From Bremerella cremea (GTDB lineage: Bacteria > Planctomycetota > Planctomycetia > Pirellulales > Pirellulaceae): a DNA stretch of 64,000 nucleotides. The translations under genes were made by a program, and so were the position numbers. Location: assembly GCF_003335505.1 (NCBI RefSeq), contig NZ_QPEX01000010.1, positions 1,116,001-1,180,000 on the forward strand, given 5' to 3'. How positions within the stretch are numbered: position 1 is the first letter of the stretch; the number at the start of each line of letters is the position of its first letter. Shown piece by piece: positions 54,749 to 64,000 of the stretch. The notes under the pieces were generated by a model that made no database searches, was not told where the DNA came from, and saw only the letters and a list, made by a program, of their open reading frames with translations.

Positions 54749-55480
54749 ATGCGTTGTTTTGTCTGCCTGCTGGCAGCCCTGGTCTTGGCCGCCCCTACTT
54801 GGGCCCAAGACGCCAAAAAGTCGGAACCGATTGAAGCCCTGAAGCCAGCTTCTCGCCCCAACGACTGGTGGATGCAACGTCACCAGCAAAAATTGGACGC
54901 CATTAAAAACGCAGATGAAATCGATGTCGTCTTCATTGGCGATTCCATTACGCACGGCTGGGAAAACGCCGGCAAAGCCACCTGGGAAGAAACCTTCGCC
55001 CCACTTCATCCGCTGAATATCGGCTACAGCGGAGATCGCACCGAGCATGTTCTGTGGCGATTCGAGAATGGCGAACTGGATGGCTATAGCCCCAAAGTCG
55101 CCGTCATCATGATCGGCACCAACAACACCGGGCATCGCCAAGAGAAATCGGAAGACACGGCTGCCGGCGTGAAGGCGATTGTCGAGAAGCTGCACGAAAA
55201 GCACCCCGAAACCAAGGTCCTGCTGCTGGCCATCTTTCCTCGCGGTGCCACGACCGACGATCCTTTGCGAAAGCTGAACGATGGTGCCAACGCAATCATC
55301 GAGAAAGAAATGAAGGATAAAGACTACGTTACCTTCCTCAACATCAACGATGTCTTTCTGACCGACGACGGCACGTTGCCGAAAGCGATCATGCCTGACC
55401 TGCTGCACCCCAAAGAAAAGGGCTATAAACTTTGGGCCGATGCCATCTCGGGCAAACTGGAAGAATTGCTGAATCAATAG
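54749..55480 (+). CDS. Secreted SGNH/GDSL hydrolase
   Basis: A 243-residue exported esterase of the platelet-activating-factor acetylhydrolase-like type. Signal peptide about 1-19 (APTWA-QD). SGNH blocks: Ser in FIGDSITHGWE, Gly in NIGYSGDRTE, Asn in IGTNNTGHRQ, and Asp-His in DLLHPKEKGY. It resembles the N-terminal part of the fusion protein at 33143, but lacks the DUF1080 domain. Likely removes acyl groups from extracellular carbohydrate. A strong terminator follows. Confidence 0.92.
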   Translation: MRCFVCLLAALVLAAPTWAQDAKKSEPIEALKPASRPNDWWMQRHQQKLDAIKNADEIDVVFIGDSITHGWENAGKATWEETFAPLHPLNIGYSGDRTEHVLWRFENGELDGYSPKVAVIMIGTNNTGHRQEKSEDTAAGVKAIVEKLHEKHPETKVLLLAIFPRGATTDDPLRKLNDGANAIIEKEMKDKDYVTFLNINDVFLTDDGTLPKAIMPDLLHPKEKGYKLWADAISGKLEELLNQ

Positions 55481-55501
55481 CCCAAAATAACACGTGACAT
55501 C

Positions 55502-55539
55502 AAAAAGGCCAAAGTGGCACCAGCTGCTTTGGCCTTTTT
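55502..55539 (+). terminator. Rho-independent terminator after the SGNH gene
   Basis: AAAAAGGCCAAAG pairs perfectly with CTTTGGCCTTTTT around a 12-base loop, 22 bases after the stop. Confidence 0.95.
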
Positions 55540-55634
55540 TCGTTTTGATTCACGAAAATCCTTTTGACGATGCCCATAAAACGAGGCATGATGAACGTCC
55601 TCCCCTGCCTCACTTCGGCCCGAAGGAAACCGCC

Positions 55635-57614
55635 ATGCGACTTCTCGCTTCCCCCCTGATTTTGCTGCTGCTTGCCTCTTTCGCCTCTGCTCAAGAGCCC
55701 CTGCCAGGTGATAAATGGGTGAAGAAATATTTGACTGCCGAAACAGCCCGGGTAACGAATGATCCGCTGAAACAGATCAAGTCGCTCGATCAGTGGGAAG
55801 CCAATAAAGCCGAGTATCGTCGTCAGGTTCAAGAGATGCTCGGGCTCGATCCCCTGCCCGAGCGTGGTGACCTACAAGCCACCATCACTGGGCAAATCGA
55901 GCGGGATGGAATCGTTGTGGAGAACCTCCATTTCCAATCGAGCCCCCACCTCTATGTCACCGCCAATCTTTACCGCCCGGCAAAAGTGGAAGGCAAGCTG
56001 CCTGCGATTCTGTATGTGTGTGGCCACGGCAAGGTGAAGATCGATGGGGTTAGTTATGGCAACAAGTCCCACTATCAGCATCATGGTGCCTGGTTCGCCC
56101 GGCACGGCTTCGTCTGCTTGGTTGTCGATTCGCTGGAACTTGGCGAGATCGAAGGGACCCACAAAGGACTTTACAGCGATCAACGTCGCTGGTGGACGAA
56201 TCGAGGTTATACCTCGGCTGGTGTCGAAGCCTGGAATTGCATTCGTTCACTCGACTACCTTCAATCACGTGACGAAGTCGACGGTGACCGCCTGGGTGTT
56301 ACCGGTCGGAGTGGAGGCGGTGCTTATAGCTGGTGGGTGGCCGCGTTAGACGATCGTATCAAGGCCGCCGTTCCCGTCGCAGGCGTTACCGATCTGAAGA
56401 ACCATGTAGTTGACAACTGTGTCGAAGGGCACTGCGATTGCATGTACTGGGTCAACACCTATCAGCACGACTATACGCTGCTACCGGCCTTGGTAGCCCC
56501 TCGTCCACTCATGATTGGCAACACCGATCGCGATGGCATCTTCCCGCTCGACGGCGTGAATCGTTGCTACTTTGCAGCTCGTGACATTTATGAACTTTAC
56601 GGCAAAGCTCCTAACTTGGCCCTCACCATTACGCCAGGGCCTCACAAAGACACGCAGCAGCTTCGCATCCCTGCGTTTCACTGGCTCCGAGAACACCTGC
56701 AAGGCGAATCTCCTCCGATCACCGATGTCGCGTTGCCCCTGTTCACACCGCAAGAATTGCAGGTATTCACCAAGTTGCCAGTCGACGAAATCAATACCAC
56801 CATCGACGAAACCTTCGTAGCAGTCGCACCTCCGGCTGTGGTGCCACAATCGTCGGAGCAATGGGAGCAAATCTGTAGCGAGCTGAAGAATCGTCTGACA
56901 ACAAAATCGTTCAGGGCTTGGCCGGAAGCACCCGTCCCGCTCGACTTAAAGCTGACCGGCGAATCCCATAAAGGAGATTGGGAAGTCGATCAGTACGAGT
57001 TCAACTCTCAAGAGCATGCTTCTTTGCCCCTGTTTATTTTTCAGTCGTCAGCTGCCAAGAAACGGACTCCTACGCGTCTGATCGTTGTCGATCAACAGCA
57101 ATGGCAAGCCTATGCCGCGTTCCTCAAGGCCCCCAACCAAGCCCCCTGCCCGCTTGGCAAGCCGAATGCCGACCAGGCCGTTGCCGTGCTGCCGGTACGT
57201 GGTATCGGCCCGACGCAGTGGAATCAGCATCCACGTAAAGATACCCACATCCGCCGTCGTTTTCTGTTGCTGGGGCAATCGCTCGATGGCATGCGAGTCT
57301 GGGACATTCGCCGCGCCGCCCAAGCCGCTACTCAAATCGGCACGGAATCTTCTGAGACCATTGATGTTGTCGCCACCGGCAACCTGGCAGGGCTGGCTGT
57401 CTATGCGGCAATCTTCGAACCAACGATCGGAGCTTTAGACTTAACCGACTTACCCGCCAACCATCGCAACGGCCCCTACTTCCTTAACGTCAGCCGCTTT
57501 ATGAGCATGCCGGAAGCCCTGGCCATTGCTGGCCAGGGCCGCAGCGTCAAGCTAACCGGCGATACCGAGGTTGGTACTTACCGGCAAGAGGTACTCATGG
57601 CGATCAAGAAGTAG
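55635..57614 (+). CDS. Secreted alpha/beta hydrolase (acetyl-xylan-esterase-like), large
   Basis: A 659-residue exported protein (signal peptide about 1-19, FASA-QE). The N-terminal alpha/beta-hydrolase domain has the nucleophile S226 in GVTGRSGGGAYS, an acidic residue in IGNTDRDGIFP, and the histidine in TPGPHKDTQQ; together a complete triad. The C-terminal part (about 400-659) is a second hydrolase-like domain without an evident nucleophile (LLLGQSLDGMRVWDIRRAA), probably inactive. Related to the Abhydrolase_7/acetyl xylan esterase group of planctomycetes. The ATG at 55635 is supported by GAAGGAAAC. Confidence 0.87.
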   Translation: MRLLASPLILLLLASFASAQEPLPGDKWVKKYLTAETARVTNDPLKQIKSLDQWEANKAEYRRQVQEMLGLDPLPERGDLQATITGQIERDGIVVENLHFQSSPHLYVTANLYRPAKVEGKLPAILYVCGHGKVKIDGVSYGNKSHYQHHGAWFARHGFVCLVVDSLELGEIEGTHKGLYSDQRRWWTNRGYTSAGVEAWNCIRSLDYLQSRDEVDGDRLGVTGRSGGGAYSWWVAALDDRIKAAVPVAGVTDLKNHVVDNCVEGHCDCMYWVNTYQHDYTLLPALVAPRPLMIGNTDRDGIFPLDGVNRCYFAARDIYELYGKAPNLALTITPGPHKDTQQLRIPAFHWLREHLQGESPPITDVALPLFTPQELQVFTKLPVDEINTTIDETFVAVAPPAVVPQSSEQWEQICSELKNRLTTKSFRAWPEAPVPLDLKLTGESHKGDWEVDQYEFNSQEHASLPLFIFQSSAAKKRTPTRLIVVDQQQWQAYAAFLKAPNQAPCPLGKPNADQAVAVLPVRGIGPTQWNQHPRKDTHIRRRFLLLGQSLDGMRVWDIRRAAQAATQIGTESSETIDVVATGNLAGLAVYAAIFEPTIGALDLTDLPANHRNGPYFLNVSRFMSMPEALAIAGQGRSVKLTGDTEVGTYRQEVLMAIKK

Positions 57615-57632
57615 ACGTCAATTTTCGCCTGA

Positions 57633-59192
57633 CTAAACAAGCTTTTCTTCGCCATCTTCCAGGTAACGCACCTGATACAAATCCCTGCGGCGATCGTTCC
57701 AATTCTGGACCGATCCTTCCATGCGGTGACGCCGCAGCAGTTCTAAGTCAACGTCGTGAATCACGATGGTCTCGACGTTAGGATTGCACTCAGCCGCGAC
57801 CCCATCCCGGGCGAACTCAGCGTCGCAGGGAGTAAAAATACCCGACTGGGCATAGTGAATATCAGCGTTCTCGACAAAGGGCAAGTTCCCTGTGCAACCT
57901 GAGATCGCGACGTAAACCTGATTCTCGACGCAGCGAGCTTGCGCGCAAGTTCTCACGCGCTGATAACCGTGCCGCGTGTCGGTGTTATACGGCACGAAGA
58001 TCATCTCCGCCCCTTTGTCTGCCGCAATGCGGGTCAGTTCAGGGAACTCGATGTCGTAGCAAATCTGAATCGCCACGCGGCCGCAATCGGTATCGAAAAC
58101 TTCGACCTTGTGCCCTGGCTCGATCCCCCACCATTTGCGCTCGCTGGGCGTGATATGAATTTTGTACTGCTTGCCGATCGAACCATCGCGGCCAAACAAG
58201 TACGCAATGTTATAAAGCGTGTCGTTCTCGAGTACGAAGTGACTTCCGCCGATCACATTCACATTAAATTTGATCGCCCTCTCTGAGAAGAACTCTAGGT
58301 AATCGGTTGTGAATTCCGCCAAACGCCGGGCGGCCAAACCTGGGCGGGTCGGCTCGACACACGAAAGAAGCTGCGTCGTAAACAGTTCGGGAAAGAGAAT
58401 AAAGTCCGACTTGTAGTCGGAAGCGACATCCAAGAAGAAGTCGCATTGCTGGGCGAACTCTTCAAACGAACGAATCGAACGCATTTCGTATTGAACGGTC
58501 GTAATGCGGATGGGCTCGACCAAGTGATGAAAACGCCGCTTGGCCCCGGGGCGATAGTCGAGATTGCGCCATTCCAGGAACGTTGCGTAACCGCACGAAG
58601 CCTTGTCGCTGGGCAAATAGTTTGAAATCAAGCCTTGCAGAGCGAAACCGTTCGAGGTCTGGGCCGTAAGCACCGGATCGTACTCTGCTTTGGCGACAAC
58701 CCGTTCGACATATTCGCGAGCCGACATCTTTTCGGCACATTTGTGATAGCCCGGAATACGACCACCGATGATCATCCGAGCCAAGTTCATCTCCCGGCAC
58801 AATTCTTTACGAGCATCGTACAATCGCCGAGCCAATTTCAAGCCACGGTACTCTGGGTGAACCATCAGTTCGATCCCGTAGAGCGTATCCCCTTTGGGAT
58901 TGTGGTTGCGAATATAACCATTGCCGGAGATCGCCTTCCAGTTGTGCCAAGCCATGTTGGGCTCGTACTGGACAATCAAGCTACCAGACGAGGCGGCAAT
59001 ATGGCCATCGATCTCGATAACCATTTGCCCCTTCGGAAACATCTGAATCTGGCTTTCGATATGATCCCGGCCCCAAGGCTCCATCCCGGGAAAGCAAGCT
59101 AGTTGCATTTCGACCAGGGCCTCGTAGTCTTCGATCCGCATTTGCCGCAGAACGGTTTTCCACTCGTATTCCTTCAGGTCGATCGGTTCCAT
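57633..59192 (-). CDS. GNAT acetyltransferase - nitrilase fusion protein
   Basis: A 519-residue cytoplasmic bifunctional protein. N-terminal GNAT domain (about 15-160) with the acetyl-CoA-binding part [21 protein letters not shown]-terminal carbon-nitrogen hydrolase (about 228-500) with the triad Glu in LFPELFTT (E269), Lys in KIHITPSE (K344) and Cys in [10 protein letters not shown] (C378). Fusions of this kind occur in several bacteria and are annotated as bifunctional GNAT/carbon-nitrogen hydrolase proteins; the amide substrate is not known to me. Start ATG at 59192, one codon inside an upstream TTG. Confidence 0.92.
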   Translation of the reverse strand: MEPIDLKEYEWKTVLRQMRIEDYEALVEMQLACFPGMEPWGRDHIESQIQMFPKGQMVIEIDGHIAASSGSLIVQYEPNMAWHNWKAISGNGYIRNHNPKGDTLYGIELMVHPEYRGLKLARRLYDARKELCREMNLARMIIGGRIPGYHKCAEKMSAREYVERVVAKAEYDPVLTAQTSNGFALQGLISNYLPSDKASCGYATFLEWRNLDYRPGAKRRFHHLVEPIRITTVQYEMRSIRSFEEFAQQCDFFLDVASDYKSDFILFPELFTTQLLSCVEPTRPGLAARRLAEFTTDYLEFFSERAIKFNVNVIGGSHFVLENDTLYNIAYLFGRDGSIGKQYKIHITPSERKWWGIEPGHKVEVFDTDCGRVAIQICYDIEFPELTRIAADKGAEMIFVPYNTDTRHGYQRVRTCAQARCVENQVYVAISGCTGNLPFVENADIHYAQSGIFTPCDAEFARDGVAAECNPNVETIVIHDVDLELLRRHRMEGSVQNWNDRRRDLYQVRYLEDGEEKLV

Positions 59193-59334
59193 CAAACGTG
59201 CCTATCTCTTAGACTGCCTTAAAGTATGCCAACGCGCAGGGCATTATCAGCGCAGAGTCCCAATTCGGCAATGACAACCCCCTTGCCGACCGATTCGATT
59301 TCACCTTACCGCAATGCCAGGAGAATTCATTCGC

Positions 59335-60402
59335 ATGGAGTCCGAGTCGCTACAGTTTTTCGAACAAATGTTGAATACCCCCAGCCCCTCTGGCTACGAA
59401 GCACCTGTACAAGACTTGGTTCGGGAATACGCCGGAAAATTTGCCGACAAAGTCGATACTGACTTTCATGGCAACGTTATTGCTGCGGTCAATTCCGGCG
59501 GCAAAGTACGTGTCATGATGGCCGGACACTGCGATCAAATTGGACTGTTGGTCACCCAAATCGACGAAATGGGTTTCATTCGCTGTCAAACCATCGGTGG
59601 CTGGGATCCCGTTCAACTGGTCGGCCAAAAGATGGCCATTTGGACCGACCAAGGCGAAATCCCGGCGGTCATCTCGCGCAAGCCAATCCACCTTTTGACC
59701 GATTCCGAACGAAAAGCCCCCATCCAACTGAAAGACTTATGGCTCGACATCGGTGCCCAAGATCAGGCTCAAGCGAAATCACTGGTCAAAGTAGGTGATC
59801 CGGTGACCCTGCAGTTGGGCATGCAAAAGATGCAGAACGGGCTGGTATTCGGCCCGAAAATGGACGACACGACCGGCTTGTGGGTGGTGGTTGAAGCCGC
59901 ACGCCGCTATGGCAAGTTTGCCAAGAAAAACTGTGCCGCTTTTGCTGCCTCGACGGTGCAGGAAGAAATTGGCCTACGAGGAGCCAAAACCAGCGCTTTC
60001 GGCATCGATCCTCATATCGGCATCGCAGTCGATGTGACCCATGCCACCGATTGCCCCACGATCGACCGGGGTGAACGGGGAGAAGTTTACCTAGGACGCG
60101 GACCGGTGATCTACCGCGGCCCGAATATGAACCCCAAAGTAGTCAGCCGCCTGATCGAAGTCGCCGAGAAACATAAGATTCCTTATCAAATCGCAGCTTT
60201 GGGCAAAGCAGCGCCGAACGACTCGAACGCCATCCAAACCACCCGAGGTGGTGTTGCGGCAGGCCTGGTGGCAATACCCAACCGATATATGCACAGCGCG
60301 GTGGAAACGATCTCGCTGGAAGATATCGACCACGCGGCGACCCTGCTGGCCGAATTCCTACACAGCATCGAAGACGACGACGATTTCCGACCGGGGATGT
60401 AG
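59335..60402 (+). CDS. M42 family aminopeptidase
   Basis: A cytoplasmic dimetal aminopeptidase of the glutamyl aminopeptidase/FrvX type, 355 residues, which usually forms a 12-mer tetrahedron. Metal and catalytic residues: GHCDQIG (His-x-Asp), MDDTTG, QEEIGLRGA (Glu-Glu) and AVDVTHATD, and NRYMHS for the last His. I chose the ATG at 59335, giving MESESLQFFEQ, with AGGAG 12 bases upstream; the ATG at 59314 is possible but has no site. A hairpin follows at 60439. Confidence 0.93.
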   Translation: MESESLQFFEQMLNTPSPSGYEAPVQDLVREYAGKFADKVDTDFHGNVIAAVNSGGKVRVMMAGHCDQIGLLVTQIDEMGFIRCQTIGGWDPVQLVGQKMAIWTDQGEIPAVISRKPIHLLTDSERKAPIQLKDLWLDIGAQDQAQAKSLVKVGDPVTLQLGMQKMQNGLVFGPKMDDTTGLWVVVEAARRYGKFAKKNCAAFAASTVQEEIGLRGAKTSAFGIDPHIGIAVDVTHATDCPTIDRGERGEVYLGRGPVIYRGPNMNPKVVSRLIEVAEKHKIPYQIAALGKAAPNDSNAIQTTRGGVAAGLVAIPNRYMHSAVETISLEDIDHAATLLAEFLHSIEDDDDFRPGM

Positions 60403-60472
60403 TTAAGCAGGGCCCTCTCTCTGCTAGCCAAACCGCTTGGAGGTGACCAGCACAACACGCTCTGGCACCTCC

Positions 60473-60485
60473 TGCCAAATTGGCA
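60473..60485. promoter_or_regulatory. Palindrome TGCCAAATTGGCA upstream of groEL1
   Basis: Perfect 6-bp arms with one central base, similar to the palindrome in front of dnaK. Candidate operator only. Confidence 0.4.
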
Positions 60486-60624
60486 ACCACCTTAATTGGC
60501 CCAATGCCGTCACATTCTCCCAGAGCGATAACCCCTTTGCCAATAGCAACTTGCAACACATTTCTCACCAAACGGCACAGTAGTTGCATATCTTGGCCTA
60601 TCTCAGAGAGAGTCTGCCAAAATC

Positions 60625-60639
60625 TGCACCCAGGGTGCA
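60625..60639. promoter_or_regulatory. Palindrome TGCACCCAGGGTGCA upstream of groEL1
   Basis: Perfect 7-bp arms with one central base, about 150 bases before the GTG start; could be an operator or a leader hairpin. Confidence 0.45.
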
Positions 60640-60776
60640 TCTGGCGGTTGTCTCTGTAACACAACGAAACAACGGTTACTCACCAAGTATGGAATAAACC
60701 GGTCGACGAGCTTTGCCCTGCTGAGGGGAATTCCCTTTCAGGAGCCCGACCGAGTGAAACCAGTTCATCCCACTAG

Positions 60777-62483
<1,707 letters not shown>

Positions 62484-62571
62484 TTCACGCCAGACCCCGT
62501 TTCTCTTATTTCACATAAACAAGTTACAAATACTCAACATACCCCTGAATAAGTTTTAAGGATAAACACCC

Positions 62572-62877
62572 ATGGCGAAGAGTCTGAAGATTCGCACTTT
62601 GGATGACCGCGTTGTCGTACAACCGCTGGAAGCGGAAGAAACCACCGCTGGTGGTATCGTTCTGCCTGATTCGGCCCAGGAAAAGCCCCAACGCGGTACC
62701 GTGTTGGCAGTTGGCCCTGGCAAGTTGTTAGACAGCGGTAGCCGCGCGGAACTTTCGGTTGCCATTGGCGACGAAGTCATCTATGGCAAGTACAGCGGTA
62801 GCGACATCGAAATCGATGGCGACGAGTACAAGATCCTTCGCGAGACCGAAATCCTGGCCAAGGTTGTCAACGACTAA
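62572..62877 (+). CDS. groES: Co-chaperonin GroES
   Basis: The 10-kDa lid of the chaperonin, 101 residues. The mobile loop (EAEETTAGGIVLPDSAQEKP) and roof loop region are clear, as is the family end DGDEYKILRETEILAKV. AAGGA lies upstream of the ATG. It sits between two groEL genes: 88 bases after the first and 67 before the second. Confidence 0.97.
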   Translation: MAKSLKIRTLDDRVVVQPLEAEETTAGGIVLPDSAQEKPQRGTVLAVGPGKLLDSGSRAELSVAIGDEVIYGKYSGSDIEIDGDEYKILRETEILAKVVND

Positions 62878-62944
62878 CCTTGTGTCCTCGATTTTTGTCT
62901 TGTCCTAAACCGCATTCAGTTTTTATCACATAAGGATTCTTAGC

Positions 62945-64000
<1,056 letters not shown>

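Overview
The window reads as chromosomal DNA of a planctomycete, probably of the Pirellulaceae type. Evidence: many secreted or lipid-anchored proteins of planctomycete type (a DUF1571 protein, a DUF6800-like 62-residue protein, a sulfatase, SGNH hydrolases, a DUF1080-type domain), a Gram-negative envelope pair (ompH/skp plus lpxC), the groEL-groES-groEL arrangement, frequent GTG and TTG starts, and short mostly monocistronic units. The organism call is inference from protein character; no rRNA or tRNA gene was found.

Layout. 0-14 kb: lpxC (cut by the left edge) and ompH on the minus strand; a secreted M28 peptidase with a PDZ domain; an FHA-GAF histidine kinase; an MBL hydrolase; a Tat-exported DUF1571 protein; a two-gene cytochrome bd-like membrane complex with a fused cytochrome c domain; then four tandem secreted paralogues, two of them broken. 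14-28 kb: leucyl aminopeptidase, a LarA-type racemase, an NfeD-flotillin pair, a GspF-like protein, a secreted protein with pentapeptide-like repeats, and tyrA-purL-purQ, where PurL carries two PurS-like modules. 28-41 kb: a sugar ABC transporter whose binding protein has its two lobes in reversed order, an SGNH-DUF1080 fusion, an old-yellow-enzyme reductase, a sulfatase, a Ser/Thr kinase, and a group of very small membrane proteins. 41-48 kb: DsrE-like protein, ClpB, a REP-associated transposase remnant inside symmetric repeats, and DnaK. 48-64 kb: pheA, tpiA, secG, the yicC-gmk-rpoZ-coaC run, a DJ-1 family protein, DUF6800-like protein, esterases, a GNAT-nitrilase fusion, an M42 peptidase, and groEL1-groES-groEL2 (cut by the right edge).

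Most of the window is housekeeping or ordinary planctomycete content. The points most worth a second look are the circularly permuted sugar-binding lipoprotein (30827-31951), the REPtron-like element with mirrored repeats and a nonsense-mutated transposase (44491-45306), the decaying four-paralogue secreted family (10383-13904), the cytochrome bd-like pair (7729-10250), and a 24-base element with 21 identities placed just upstream of two unrelated genes. No CRISPR array, prophage, toxin-antitoxin pair or recognisable defence island was seen.
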